DNA of 64,000 nucleotides from Cyanobium sp. ATX 6F1 (GCF_024346315.1 NZ_JAGQCS010000002.1:124001-188000), one strand, 5' to 3'. Positions 18,579-27,412 are shown, counted from the first letter of the stretch. Made by a program: numbers and translations. Notes: generated by a model from the sequence alone, not told the origin.

Positions 18579-19229
18579 CTACGGGCCAGAAGGGGGGGAG
18601 CCCGCCGCGGCGACCCGGTCCACCAGGGCCTGCAGCGGACCAGCATCGAGCCGCAGGGCCAGGGGGTGCCCGATCAGCCGCGCCGTGCTGTGAAACAGCT
18701 CATCGATCGCCACCAATCCGTTCTCCTGAAGGGTGCGGCCCGTGGCCACCAGATCGACGATGGCCTCGGACATCCCCGTGATCGGTCCCAGCTCCACCGA
18801 GCCGGTGAGATGGATGAGCTCCACCGGCAGGTCGAGGTCGGCGAAGAAGGCCTCCGCGCAACGGGTGAACTTGCTGGCGACGCGGCAGTGGGGTGGCAGA
18901 TCAGCCGCCCGGCTGTAGCCACTCGTGGCCTTGACCGCCACGGCCATGCGACAGCCACCGAAGCCCAGATCCACCAGCTGGGCCACGGGCAACGGATGCT
19001 CCTTGAGCACGTCGTAGCCCACCACGCCCAGCTGGGCCTGGCCATAGGCCACGTAGACGGCCACATCGGCGTTACGCACCAGCAGGGCGCGGGCACGGCC
19101 GCAGGTGCTGGGCACCCGCAGCTGGCGGTTGTCGGCATCGAGCAGGGCGCTGAAATCAAGACCGGCGGCGGCGAAACGCCGCACCGAATCCTTGAGAAGG
19201 GCGCCTTTGGCCAGGGCGACGGTGATCAT
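18579..19229 (-). CDS. hisG: ATP phosphoribosyltransferase, short form
   Basis: First enzyme of histidine synthesis: joins ATP and PRPP. The 216-residue length is that of the short HisG form, which needs the regulatory subunit HisZ encoded elsewhere. Visible family stretches are [45 protein letters not shown] and the PRPP-binding region near [11 protein letters not shown]. The upstream frame runs to 19271, but the conserved N-terminus begins at ATG 19229. It is divergent from gloB by about 30 bases. Confidence 0.94.
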   Translation of the reverse strand: MITVALAKGALLKDSVRRFAAAGLDFSALLDADNRQLRVPSTCGRARALLVRNADVAVYVAYGQAQLGVVGYDVLKEHPLPVAQLVDLGFGGCRMAVAVKATSGYSRAADLPPHCRVASKFTRCAEAFFADLDLPVELIHLTGSVELGPITGMSEAIVDLVATGRTLQENGLVAIDELFHSTARLIGHPLALRLDAGPLQALVDRVAAAGSPPSGP

Positions 19230-19258
19230 GGTGTTGCACCGCAGCGTGGACTTTAACG

Positions 19259-20065
19259 ATGGCCGCGACAACGCCCCCCCGCGAGACCCTGCCAGAAGCC
19301 GCAGGCATGGCTGCCGCCGACACCGTGGACCTGATCCCCGTTCTCGACGACAACTACGTGTTCGTCTGGCACGGGGGATCGGGCTCGAAGGCGGTGGTGG
19401 TGGATCCTGCCGTTGCCGAACCCGTGATCGCCTGGCTGGAGCAACGCCAGCTGGAACTGGTGGCCATCCTCCAGACTCACCACCACAGCGACCACATCGG
19501 CGGCACCCCGGGCCTGCTGGCCCGCTGGCCCGGCGCCGAGGTGTTCGCCGCCGGCGCGGACCGCGCCCGCATTCCCATCCAGACCCGCTCGGTGGCGGGC
19601 GGCGAGCGGTTCACGCTTCTGGGCCGCCCGGTGCAGGTGCTGGATGTGCCGGGCCACACCAGGGCCCACATCGCCTACTACCTGCCAGCTGTTCCAGGAA
19701 CGGCGGCCCGGGGGGAGCTGTTCTGCGGCGACACCCTGTTCGTGGGGGGCTGCGGGCGCCTGTTTGAGGGCAGCCCGGCCCAGATGCAGCAGTCGTTGCA
19801 ATCCCTGGCGGCCCTGCCGGCGGACACCCGGGTGTGGTGCGCCCACGAGTACACCGAAGGAAATTTCGCCTGGGCCGCGGCCGAACGGCCCCACGATCCG
19901 GCGCTGGGCGAGCGGCTGGAGGAGGTGCGGAAGCTGCGGGCCGCCGGGCGCTTCACGGTGCCCAGCAGCATCGGAGCGGAGCTGGCCACCAACCTCTTCC
20001 TGCGCGCCGCCGATGCCGCTGAGCTGGGGGCCCTGCGGGAGAGCAAGAACAACTGGCGCGGTTAG
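19259..20065 (+). CDS. gloB: Hydroxyacylglutathione hydrolase (glyoxalase II)
   Basis: Metallo-beta-lactamase-fold enzyme that hydrolyses S-lactoylglutathione in methylglyoxal detoxification. The metal-binding motif THHHSDH lies near residue 81, followed by VPGHTRAHI and [16 protein letters not shown], and a C-terminal HEYTEGN for glutathione binding. The full frame gives 268 residues. The family usually begins with the VIPALxDNY motif, here [11 protein letters not shown], so ATG 19307 is a plausible shorter start. Divergent from hisG. Confidence 0.92.
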   Translation: MAATTPPRETLPEAAGMAAADTVDLIPVLDDNYVFVWHGGSGSKAVVVDPAVAEPVIAWLEQRQLELVAILQTHHHSDHIGGTPGLLARWPGAEVFAAGADRARIPIQTRSVAGGERFTLLGRPVQVLDVPGHTRAHIAYYLPAVPGTAARGELFCGDTLFVGGCGRLFEGSPAQMQQSLQSLAALPADTRVWCAHEYTEGNFAWAAAERPHDPALGERLEEVRKLRAAGRFTVPSSIGAELATNLFLRAADAAELGALRESKNNWRG

Positions 20066-20175
20066 GGCCGAGGGGGCCCGGCAGGCCTCTGGCCACTCGG
20101 TGAGTGGATGCTTGCGCGGTTAAGATCTCAATAAGGCGGGATCCGAGCAAATCATAAGTTTTCAGACATCTAATC

Positions 20176-20209
20176 AGCTTCAATTACATCGAAGCTACTC
20201 TGTTAGAGT
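20176..20209 (+). promoter_or_regulatory. Two back-to-back hairpins upstream of ocp
   Basis: A perfect 6-bp inverted repeat (AGCTTC/GAAGCT, 9-base loop, 20176-20196) is directly followed by a perfect 5-bp one (ACTCT/AGAGT, 3-base loop, 20197-20209), about 30 bases before the ocp ATG. The surrounding 175-base gap is unusually AT-rich for this genome and must hold the ocp promoter. Role as mRNA leader structure or binding sites is inference. Confidence 0.45.
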
Positions 20210-20240
20210 AGGTACATCTTTCATCCACTAACTGGGAGCC

Positions 20241-21200
20241 ATGTCTTTCACCATCGATGCCGCCCGCAGCATTTTCCCGCAGACCCGCACGGCCGACATC
20301 GTTCCCAGTACCCTCGCGCGCTTCGACCAGCTCACGGTTGAAGATCAGCTTGCCCTGATCTGGTTTGCCTACAAGGAAATGGGCAAAACGATCACCGTGG
20401 CAGCCCTGGGGGCCGCAAGAATGCAGTTCGCCGAGCGCACCCTCAGCGAGCTTCGCGGGATGAGCTTTGCCGAGCAGACCAAGGTGATGTTTGACCTCGC
20501 CAATCACATCAACACGCCCATCAACCGAACCTACGCGCTCTGGTCCAACAACATCAAGCTGGGCTTCTGGTATGAGCTAGGGGTGTGGATGGAGCAGGGA
20601 ATCGTTGCGCCCATTCCCGTGGGCTACCAGCTCTCCGCCAACGCCGCCGCCGTTCTCAGCACCATCAAGGGAATGGAGGCTGGTCAGCAGATCACGGTTC
20701 TTCGGAACATGGTTGTGGACATGGGTTATGACCCCAAGAAGATGGAGGGTGCCGAAACGATCAGCGAGCCACTCGTGAGCCCCACCGCTGCTTCCGAGCG
20801 CACTCAGGTTTCGATCGAGAATGTGGATAATCCCACCGTGATCGAATACATGAATCTTCTGAACGCCAATGACTTCGACAACCTGATCGAGCTGTTTCTT
20901 CCCGATGGAGCGCTTCAGCCGCCGTTCCAGAAGCCGATCATCGGCAGGGAGGCGGTGCTCAAGTTCTTCAAGCAGGATTGCCAGAATCTGGTGCTGGTTC
21001 CCACCAAGGGCGTCAGCGAGCCCGCCGATGGCGGCTTCACGCAGATCAAGGTCACGGGGAAAGTCCAGACGCCCTGGTTCGGAGCGGGTGTGGGCATGGA
21101 TGTGGCCTGGAGATTCCTGCTGAATCCGGAGAACAAGATTTTCTTCGTGGCGATCGATCTGCTCGCTTCCCCCAAGGAACTGCTCAATCTGATCCGCTGA
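20241..21200 (+). CDS. ocp: Orange carotenoid protein
   Basis: Blue-light photoreceptor that binds a ketocarotenoid and quenches excess energy in the phycobilisome. It has 319 residues: an N-terminal helical carotenoid domain (about 1-165), a linker and a C-terminal NTF2-like domain. Functional residues known in Synechocystis are in place: Tyr44, Trp110, Arg155, and the keto-group partners Tyr203 and Trp290 (Tyr201 and Trp288 in Synechocystis). Conserved motifs include QITVLRNMVVDMG and TPWFGAG. The presence of frp downstream points to an OCP1-like form. First gene of an ocp-crtW-frp cassette. Confidence 0.97.
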   Translation: MSFTIDAARSIFPQTRTADIVPSTLARFDQLTVEDQLALIWFAYKEMGKTITVAALGAARMQFAERTLSELRGMSFAEQTKVMFDLANHINTPINRTYALWSNNIKLGFWYELGVWMEQGIVAPIPVGYQLSANAAAVLSTIKGMEAGQQITVLRNMVVDMGYDPKKMEGAETISEPLVSPTAASERTQVSIENVDNPTVIEYMNLLNANDFDNLIELFLPDGALQPPFQKPIIGREAVLKFFKQDCQNLVLVPTKGVSEPADGGFTQIKVTGKVQTPWFGAGVGMDVAWRFLLNPENKIFFVAIDLLASPKELLNLIR

Positions 21201-21208
21201 TTGCACGC

Positions 21209-22060
21209 ATGCCCTGTTCGAGCGCAACGCCGAGCCGAAGCGATCGATCGGGGCCCCTTCACCGGCAACAGAGCCCAGGCGGAGCCCTGTGTTCAGCGGG
21301 TGGGCCAGCTTCCACGGACCTGACCGGAGTCGTCCTGGCGGCTTTGATCATCGCCGGCTGGATCCTCAGTCTTGGCGGATGTCTGATCGAAGCCGAACAC
21401 CTCCCGGCCATCGGGGTCGTGATCGCCCTGCTGTGTCGCACCTTTCTGCACACAGGCCTGTTCATCGTTGCCCATGATGCGATGCACGGCAGCCTCTTCC
21501 CAGGCAACAGGCGACTCAACCACGGAATCGGGCGGGTCGCCCTTGGGCTCTATGGCTGCCTCGACTACGACCTCTGCCTCACCAACCATCAGCGCCATCA
21601 CGCCTCACCGGCAAGCCGCCAAGATCCCGACTATCACGATGGCCTTCGCTCCCATCCACTGAGCTGGTACATCAGATTCATGGGTGGGTATCTTTCCCCC
21701 CTGCAGATGACCCTCCTGGTCGGGCTCTGGGCGGGGGGCTGGATGACCCTCCGATCAACGGGCAGCGGATTGATCGCCTCCATCCTGCTGTTCTGGACCT
21801 TGCCCCTGCTGTTGAGCTCGGTTCAGCTCTTCCTGTTCGGAACCTACCTGCCCCACAGGGGAAGCTTGGGGACCACCTTGAAGACCCACGAGGTTCGGAG
21901 CTGGGCGCTTCCACCGCTGCTGTCGCTGCTGAGCTGTTATCACTTCGGCTATCACTGGGAGCACCATCGCTATCCACAGGTTCCCTGGCACCTGTTGCCA
22001 CGGGTCCATGCAATCGAAACCTGCTCGCGTAAACGCCACGCGCAGCGCTACGATGACTGA
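21209..22060 (+). CDS. crtW: Beta-carotene ketolase CrtW
   Basis: Membrane di-iron fatty-acid-desaturase-like enzyme that adds keto groups to beta-carotene, making echinenone or canthaxanthin, the pigment OCP needs. The 283-residue protein has the three histidine clusters HDAMH (89-93), NHQRHHASP and HWEHHRYP, and about four hydrophobic helices. It starts 8 bases after the ocp stop, so pigment and protein are made from one transcript. The first ~35 residues are unconserved. Assigned to CrtW rather than a hydroxylase by histidine spacing and context. Confidence 0.93.
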   Translation: MPCSSATPSRSDRSGPLHRQQSPGGALCSAGGPASTDLTGVVLAALIIAGWILSLGGCLIEAEHLPAIGVVIALLCRTFLHTGLFIVAHDAMHGSLFPGNRRLNHGIGRVALGLYGCLDYDLCLTNHQRHHASPASRQDPDYHDGLRSHPLSWYIRFMGGYLSPLQMTLLVGLWAGGWMTLRSTGSGLIASILLFWTLPLLLSSVQLFLFGTYLPHRGSLGTTLKTHEVRSWALPPLLSLLSCYHFGYHWEHHRYPQVPWHLLPRVHAIETCSRKRHAQRYDD

Positions 22061-22083
22061 TTGACCTTGAAGGCAGGTAGATC

Positions 22084-22401
22084 GTGGAGGATGACTGGAG
22101 CGATGATGAGCAGGAAACCGCCAGAGTGGCCTTTGCCTTGGCCTACGAACGGGATCTGGCCGATCTGACGCGGAGCGTGCAGGAGTTGAGCAGCTCCATC
22201 GTCACTCTCGATCAGGTCTGGGGACTCCACGATTATCTCAGCACCAGGAGATATGAATTCGATGGAAAGTATGATTTCAAGCCATCTTCCCTGCTGTTCA
22301 CATTCGCAGGCATGGTGAAAGATGGCCTGCTAGAGATCAGCGAACTGGAGGGTCTCGATCACAATAAGCTTGCCAAGATCACCGCTCTCTCGAGGATGTA
22401 G
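22084..22401 (+). CDS. frp: Fluorescence recovery protein
   Basis: Small helical protein that binds photoactivated OCP, detaches it from the phycobilisome and speeds its return to the resting form. It has 105 residues. The core LDQVWGLHDYLSTRR preserves Trp46, His49, Asp50 and Arg56, matching the functionally important Trp50, His53, Asp54 and Arg60 of Synechocystis FRP with a constant offset of four. GTG start at 22084. Third gene of the ocp cassette; convergent with an ABC ATPase gene. Confidence 0.92.
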   Translation: MEDDWSDDEQETARVAFALAYERDLADLTRSVQELSSSIVTLDQVWGLHDYLSTRRYEFDGKYDFKPSSLLFTFAGMVKDGLLEISELEGLDHNKLAKITALSRM

Positions 22402-22442
22402 CTCCCAGCCGAACGAGCACCACGAAATGTACGCCCTTGGCG

Positions 22443-23522
22443 TTACGGCACAGCCGCCGATTCTGCCACGGGCCTGACGGCCACTCGCTCGGGAAACAAC
22501 AGACCCAACGGCTCGCTTTTGAGCCGCAGCCGGCACCGCTGCCCCCGCTCCAGTTCGCTTTCCAGGGGTAGCCGCAGGCGCAGGCGCAGCGTGCCCACCT
22601 CCACCTGGTAGAGCCATTCGCGGCCCAGGAATTCCCGGCCCACCACCAGGGCTTCACCTGCGGGGTCGGCCGCCAGATCAAAGCCGCTGGGGCGAATCAG
22701 CACCTCCAGGGGCTCACCGGCCCTCGCCCGTTCGGCCCTGGGCTCGCCATCGGGCTCGAACACCCCAACGGCGGTGTGGATCCGCGTTCCCTCGCGCCGG
22801 GCCGGCACGAGGTTGCCCTGGAGGGCGAAGCCGCCCACGAAGGCGGTGGCGGGGTGCTCCACCAGCTCCCGGGGGCTGGCGCACTGCTGCAGCACTCCGG
22901 CCTGGAGCACGGCCACCCGGTCACAGATCGCCAGCGCCTCCTCCGGATCGTGGGTGACGATCAGGCCGCTGGCGCCGCAGCGGCTGAGCACCCCGGGCAG
23001 TTCGCCGCGCAGGCGCGTGCGCACCTCCACGTCCAGGTTCGAGAACGGTTCATCCAGCAGCACCAGGGACGGGGCCGGCGCCAGGGCCCGGGCGAGGGCC
23101 AGGCGCTGGCGCTGGCCGCCGGAGAGCTCATGGGGGTAACGGCGCTCGAGCCCCCTGAGCCCCAGCAACTCCAGCAGCCAGGCGGCACGGCTGCGGTCCT
23201 GATGGGGACGCAGGCCAAAGCAGGTGTTGCGCCAGGCATCGAGGTGGGGGAACAGGGCGTAGTCCTGGAAAACCATGCCCACACCGCGCCGCTCCGGCTC
23301 CAGCCAGCGGTGCGGTCCTGCCACTTCACGGCCCTCGATCCAGACGCTGCCGCGCTCTGGGCGCTCGAAGCCGGCGATCAGGCGCAAGAGCGTGGATTTG
23401 CCGCAACCGGAGGGGCCCAGCAGGCCCACCAGTTCGCCGGGCCGCAGCTGAAAATCGATCGCCGACAGGGTCCAGTCAGCGCCAGAGGCGCTGCTGCCGT
23501 AGCGGTGCCACAGATCCCGCAA
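22443..23522 (-). CDS. ABC transporter ATPase, iron(III)/spermidine type (FutC-like)
   Basis: Importer ATPase of 359 residues. Walker A is GPSGCGKST, Q-loop VFQDYALFPHLDA, signature LSGGQRQRLA, Walker B LVLLDEPFSNLD and the H-loop in VTHDPEEA. A C-terminal TOBE-like regulatory domain covers roughly residues 235-350. Sequence and layout fit the FutC/AfuC ferric-iron group. No permease or binding protein is adjacent, so partners must lie elsewhere. The start codon is TTG in this reading, and slightly upstream starts cannot be excluded. Confidence 0.86.
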   Translation of the reverse strand: MRDLWHRYGSSASGADWTLSAIDFQLRPGELVGLLGPSGCGKSTLLRLIAGFERPERGSVWIEGREVAGPHRWLEPERRGVGMVFQDYALFPHLDAWRNTCFGLRPHQDRSRAAWLLELLGLRGLERRYPHELSGGQRQRLALARALAPAPSLVLLDEPFSNLDVEVRTRLRGELPGVLSRCGASGLIVTHDPEEALAICDRVAVLQAGVLQQCASPRELVEHPATAFVGGFALQGNLVPARREGTRIHTAVGVFEPDGEPRAERARAGEPLEVLIRPSGFDLAADPAGEALVVGREFLGREWLYQVEVGTLRLRLRLPLESELERGQRCRLRLKSEPLGLLFPERVAVRPVAESAAVP

Positions 23523-23626
23523 CTCCAGCTGGGGCGTGGCCGGAGTGCCTGGGGGCGTCGATGGTGGGGAATCGGTGCCGACGATGGGCGTCCGGCCATA
23601 AGCTCAGCGCCCCATCTTCACCCCCC

Positions 23627-24028
23627 ATGGTTGCCGCCCCCGACCTCGAAGCGATCACCACGGCCCAGGCACCGGCCCCGGTGGGTCCCTACAACCAGGC
23701 GGTCAAGGCCGGGGGGTTGCTGTTCTGCTCCGGTCAGATCGCCCTCGATCCGCTCACCGGAGCGCTGGTTGGCGACGGCGATGTGGAAGCGGAAACGCGT
23801 CAGGTGCTGGCCAACCTGGCAGCGGTGCTGGCAGCGGCGGGCGCCTCGCCCCAGCAGGTGGTGCGCACCACCGTGTTCCTGGCGGATCTGGGGGACTTCG
23901 CCAAGGTGAACGCCCTCTACGCCGGCAGCTTTGGCGCGGGGGTGTCTCCGGCGCGGGCCTGCGTGCAGGTGGCCGCCCTGCCCAAGGGGGCGCGGGTGGA
24001 GATCGACGCCATCGCCGTGCTGGGCTGA
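23627..24028 (+). CDS. ridA: RidA-family reactive imine/enamine deaminase
   Basis: Trimeric Rid protein that hydrolyses reactive 2-aminoacrylate-type enamines to ketoacids. The 133-residue sequence shows APVGPYNQAVKAGGLLFCSGQI, TVFLADLGDFAKVN and the substrate Arg in SPARACVQVAALPKGARVEIDAIAVL-type ending (only key residues cited). ATG 23627 is used since residues encoded from 23561 are not family-like. Stands alone between two minus-strand genes. Confidence 0.93.
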   Translation: MVAAPDLEAITTAQAPAPVGPYNQAVKAGGLLFCSGQIALDPLTGALVGDGDVEAETRQVLANLAAVLAAAGASPQQVVRTTVFLADLGDFAKVNALYAGSFGAGVSPARACVQVAALPKGARVEIDAIAVLG

Positions 24029-24065
24029 TGGGCCGCCCACGGCGCCAGAACCCATCGCAGCCCAG

Positions 24066-24998
24066 CTAGGGCAACGGGCCAGGCTCCGGCAGGGTGCGCA
24101 CGGTGAGCAACTGATCGCCCGGATCCCAGCTCCAGCGCGGGGCTGTGGCCGTGCGCTCGCCACGGTTGGCCTGGGCCTTGCGCCAGGCGGCCAGATCCCG
24201 CTGCAAGGGGCCCTGGAGATAGGCCCTGGCGGCCGAAAGCCGGCGGCTGTAGCCGGGATGGGTTTCCAGGGGTGCCTCGGGGGCGTAGTCGGCGTCGAGC
24301 TGGGCACCGTTCTGCAGCTGCTGGACGCAGATCACCGGATCGTGGCCGGCGATGGCGGTCATCAGCATGGCGTTGCGATCGGCCGCCAGTTCCTGCTGCC
24401 GGGAGAGGCGGGCCAGGGCCCTGTGGCGCTGCTGCTCCGGCAGGTCCTTCCAGAGGCCATTGGCCGCCCGGGAGCTGAGGAACGCATGGCGGCGCAGGAA
24501 GTGGGTGAGTTCGTGGGCGACGACGCAGCGCAGGGCACCGGGGTCGTCTTCGTGGACCAGGAAGAACGATCGATCGAAGCTGATCAGACCGTGGGCGTAG
24601 GTGCGGGCACTGGCGGTGCCCAGCAGATAGGAGAGACGGTTGATCTGGCGATGGACCGGGGTTTCGGCCTCAGCGGGGGAGAGGTGGGCCCAGTGCTCGC
24701 AGGCGTCACCGCTCTCCTTCTCCTGCTTACTGGCCTTGCACAGGCCTGCCTTCTGGGCCCAGTAGGGGGCCGTCTCCCCGGCCTCAAGCGCGAAGCGGAT
24801 GGGGGTCGTGCGGATGGCATTGGCGCGCAGCAGCTGATCAGTGACCGCCTGCAGCTGGCTCAGCTCCCGGGGCGGCTTCGGTTCCCCGCAGCCCGCCAGG
24901 GCCAAGGCACAGCCCAGGGCCACCAGCAGGACCCCACGGCGGTGGCTGGGGCCCGCCTTGAGCGGGGGGCCGACAGAAGCGGGTGACTGCGAATCCAC
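24066..24998 (-). CDS. M48-type metalloprotease lipoprotein
   Basis: Predicted lipid-anchored zinc peptidase of 310 residues. The signal peptide ends in a lipobox LAGC near residue 37. Zinc ligands come from HELTH around residue 163 and a downstream QQELAADRNA, giving the HExxH...ExxxD arrangement of family M48. The region has several Cys (for example LCKASK and ACEHW) that may form disulfides. Soluble, without the membrane helices of HtpX, so it resembles BepA/LoiP-like periplasmic proteases. Single gene, minus strand, preceded by a methyltransferase-like gene. Confidence 0.82.
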   Translation of the reverse strand: MDSQSPASVGPPLKAGPSHRRGVLLVALGCALALAGCGEPKPPRELSQLQAVTDQLLRANAIRTTPIRFALEAGETAPYWAQKAGLCKASKQEKESGDACEHWAHLSPAEAETPVHRQINRLSYLLGTASARTYAHGLISFDRSFFLVHEDDPGALRCVVAHELTHFLRRHAFLSSRAANGLWKDLPEQQRHRALARLSRQQELAADRNAMLMTAIAGHDPVICVQQLQNGAQLDADYAPEAPLETHPGYSRRLSAARAYLQGPLQRDLAAWRKAQANRGERTATAPRWSWDPGDQLLTVRTLPEPGPLP

Positions 24999-25074
24999 AA
25001 GCTGTTCAACGGTCCATTGATTCTCCCCGCAACCAGGGCGATCCGTGCCGTGGACTGCCTGCAGCGGCCTCCGA

Positions 25075-25650
25075 TCACGATCGGGGCGGTGAAGGGGATG
25101 CGCCTCTGACGGCCCTTAGGGGCCAAAGGAGGCCGGTGTGGAGACTCCAATGACGGTGGGCCTCGGGGAAGCGCTCCGCCAGGTGTCGATCTTCCACCCG
25201 TGCCTGGAGCCCCAGCGCCACCAGACAGAGGCCATAGATGCCGAAGGCCAACCAAGTGCCCGCGAGCAGCGCAAAGCCCAGATCCATCAGCGCATCGCCC
25301 AGGTACATCGGATGGCGCACCACGGAAAACAGGCCGCCACGGGTGAGCAGCGCCTCAGGGTGATCGAATCGACCCCGCCGCCGTTTGAGCAGCCCGTAAT
25401 GCGTAAAGACCGTCCCTCCACCGATGAGCACCAGGATCTGGGCTGCGGGGATCGGAACGACTACGGCCGGCGGCACGTCCAGCAGGAACCGGGCAACACC
25501 ACAGGCGATCAAGGCCATGGCCCCCAGCACCTTCAGCTTCCACCAGAGGGTGCCATGGTGGCAATGATCCAGCGGGGTCCCACCAGGAACCAGCGGAGGT
25601 TCCACTGCAGAGGTCCCATCCCAGGGATCCGACTCAGCCGAAACGTTCAT
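25075..25650 (-). CDS. Isoprenylcysteine methyltransferase-family membrane protein
   Basis: Integral membrane protein of 191 residues with about four hydrophobic helices and the SAM-binding signature RHPMYLGD followed by a C-terminal VEDRHLAERFPEA stretch, as in the ICMT/PEMT-like (methyltransferase family) proteins of bacteria. It probably methylates a lipid or small hydrophobic substrate; the target is unknown. TTG at 25656 opens the frame but ATG 25650 is the more likely start. It is the last recognisably conserved gene before the accessory region. Confidence 0.8.
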   Translation of the reverse strand: MNVSAESDPWDGTSAVEPPLVPGGTPLDHCHHGTLWWKLKVLGAMALIACGVARFLLDVPPAVVVPIPAAQILVLIGGGTVFTHYGLLKRRRGRFDHPEALLTRGGLFSVVRHPMYLGDALMDLGFALLAGTWLAFGIYGLCLVALGLQARVEDRHLAERFPEAHRHWSLHTGLLWPLRAVRGASPSPPRS

Positions 25651-25741
25651 GGACAAGCGAAGGGAGGGAGCGGCCCCAGAGCGACCTGATCGAGCGAGCG
25701 TCCGTGAACTCCGTGGCTCAGACCAATCAACCTGGCGATGC

Positions 25742-26320
25742 TCAACGTATCGGCGCCATCAGGTGCTGATAGGGAGTTCCAGGCCACATCACATAGGGCT
25801 TCGATGGATCTGGTTTGGGGCTACTGGGATAGGAAGCGTAGAAGCTGGGATCGGCACCGACCACCATGATGTGTGGGCCGGTCTTGATCCAGTGATTCGA
25901 CGCCGTGGGTTTCTGGGCATGGGGATCGGTGTTACTGGCGTCGGTCCCGCCTGCGAGCATGTACATCAAGCCCACCTTCCCTCGAGCTGGTGCGGTCTGA
26001 CTCACCCATGCCTGGACCCAGTCCAATGAAGGGCGATCCATGCACATCGGATCGGGCCCTGGCGTTGCGGGGTTGTCGGGCATGCAGGTGAAGCCGTTGG
26101 TACCCGCTCGAAGGGTCCGCATCTCACCCCCTTTCTTCATCACAACAATCGTGGCTCCCTTGGCAACGGCAAGCGGTGCCGCCGACATGGCACTCATGAT
26201 CAAAGCCTTGTCCTGTTTTGATCCAACGTCTGCTGCTTTCCCAACAGCATGCTGAGTCGGCAGCAGAAGGGTTGCGACGAACAGAAGAAAAAGTCCGGTG
26301 ATCCTGGCGAACTTATTCAT
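25742..26320 (-). CDS. Secreted protein of unknown function
   Basis: I do not recognise this 192-residue protein. It begins MNKFARITGLFLLFVATLLL, a clean signal peptide with likely cleavage near TQHAVGKA. The mature part has MSAAPLAVAKGATIVVMKKG, the Cys pair in FTCMPDNPATPGPDPMCMD, and KVGLMYMLAGG with a PHIMVVGADPSFY segment near the end. This pattern suggests a compact extracytoplasmic domain with one disulfide. The open frame runs upstream to 26578, but the signal peptide fixes the start at 26320. GC content is lower than in neighbours, fitting transfer. Confidence 0.75.
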   Translation of the reverse strand: MNKFARITGLFLLFVATLLLPTQHAVGKAADVGSKQDKALIMSAMSAAPLAVAKGATIVVMKKGGEMRTLRAGTNGFTCMPDNPATPGPDPMCMDRPSLDWVQAWVSQTAPARGKVGLMYMLAGGTDASNTDPHAQKPTASNHWIKTGPHIMVVGADPSFYASYPSSPKPDPSKPYVMWPGTPYQHLMAPIR

Positions 26321-26390
26321 GGGGAAGACCTGCAGATGATCCGCCAAGAGCCTCAGAATCCAAGCCGCTGAAGGGTGAACTGAATCGCAA

Positions 26391-26651
26391 TCAGCCCGGC
26401 CAAGTGGGGAGGCCACCGCTGAGCAAGGTGCCGCGATGGCGCCAGAGCACTTCGGGCTTGATGCTGATCCCATGGGCCCCGGCGAGTTCAGCGGCCTCCT
26501 CGGTGGAATGGCTATGCCGAAGGGAGTTGGCAAAATCCCGGTTGCTGTGAGCCAACTCCCTGATCCGGTGCAGGGCATCCTGCGGATTGGTGAAGGCGTG
26601 CTCGGCGGTAGCGGAAGCAGAAGTGGAAACAGATGGCATGTGCGTGTTCAT
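26391..26651 (-). CDS. Nif11-type leader-containing small protein
   Basis: 86-residue protein resembling Nif11-like leader peptides of RiPP precursors: a helix (NPQDALHRIRELAHSNRDFANSL) then STEEAAELAGAHGISIKPEVLW, the classical end of the Nif11 fold. The tail after it is short (RHRGTLLSGGLPTWPG) and has no Cys, Ser/Thr-rich core or double-Gly cut site, so it may be a free-standing member and not a lantipeptide precursor. A GGAGAGGT ribosome site sits just before ATG 26651, which decides against the ATG five codons upstream. No modifying enzyme is nearby. Confidence 0.7.
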   Translation of the reverse strand: MNTHMPSVSTSASATAEHAFTNPQDALHRIRELAHSNRDFANSLRHSHSTEEAAELAGAHGISIKPEVLWRHRGTLLSGGLPTWPG

Positions 26652-27231
26652 GGTGTACCTCTCCATCTACCACCAACGCTAGTGGGGTTCACTGGGACGG
26701 ATCAGCCTTGGGTACGGACAATGAGTATTCATGCCCTCATAATTTTTATTTCCTCCGTCCGGATGGGTGACTCAACCAAGGATCAATCACAAAGAACCGT
26801 TGAGGTGAGAAGCCAGAGCGATGCGCTGGGCTGGCATCAAGGCTGGAACGAAATGTTCTTCGCAGACGAAGGCCTCTTGAAGCGAAGGGTGCTCCCGTCA
26901 GAGTTGCCAACCTGACGCTGGGTCATTCCATGGAGGCGACGCTGTAAGCCTCGCTCTGCCATCGGGCTCTCGCCCCAAGCAGCGTTGAGCCGGAGCAGCG
27001 GCTGCTCCGTATCGACCAGGACAGCCAGCACCGGGACACCTCCGTGGGCGATCTCCACTGGCTCGATGACGCGCAGCATGTCCTGGCTGCACCGCCACGC
27101 ACCCCAAAGAAGCCCTGATTGGTGCCCGCGAAATCGGAGGGACCCCACTCCACCGCCCCAGAGCCTCGACTGCAGCTGATCTCAAGCCAGGCCAAGGGGA
27201 GTGGGGCATCTGGGCCCTATGGTGGGCTGAT
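26652..27231. other. Intergenic stretch before tRNA-Pro, no supported gene
   Basis: About 580 bases. The first ~170 are AT-rich and likely hold the promoter of the Nif11-type gene. A minus-strand frame at 26837-27148 reads plausibly in part (VEIAHGGVPVLAVLVDTE) but matches no family I know and has no ribosome site; it could be a relic. Confidence 0.5.
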
Positions 27232-27305
27232 CGGGGCGTGGCGCAGCTTGGTAGCGCGGGTGCTTTGGGAGCACTAGGTCGCAGGTTCGAATCCTGTCGC
27301 CCCGA
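27232..27305 (+). tRNA. tRNA-Pro (anticodon UGG)
   Basis: Full cloverleaf: 7-bp acceptor stem CGGGGCG/CGCCCCG, D arm with AGCTTGGTAGCGC, anticodon stem GGTGC/GCACT (four Watson-Crick pairs then a weaker last position) around loop TTTGGGA with anticodon TGG, and T arm GCAGG-TTCGAAT-CCTGT. The discriminator is A, with no encoded CCA. It marks the left edge of the accessory block. Confidence 0.96.
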
Positions 27306-27318
27306 CTGCAGTCATAAC

Positions 27319-27347
27319 AAGGGCTCTCGGACATTCCGGGGGCCCTT
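27319..27347 (+). terminator. Hairpin downstream of tRNA-Pro
   Basis: A 12-bp stem (two G-T pairs) with loop ACATT, arms at 27319-27330 and 27336-27347, followed by CTTTAT. Fits an intrinsic terminator for the tRNA, and read on the other strand it could also end the minus-strand tail-protein cluster. Confidence 0.7.
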
Positions 27348-27412
27348 CTTTATCGCCATTTCCGGCAGCGTGAGCGCAAAATGAGCGCAAACTCACCGCA
27401 GGTCCTCTCGGT

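Noticed and set aside
26837-27148. 103-codon minus-strand frame before the tRNA
   Set aside because: No ribosome site, no family, low plausibility of the C-terminal part.
27232-27305. tRNA-Pro as attachment site with a repeated 3' end
   Set aside because: I searched by eye for a second copy of the tRNA 3' half in the accessory region and saw none, and no integrase gene is present; an insertion at the tRNA is possible but unproven.
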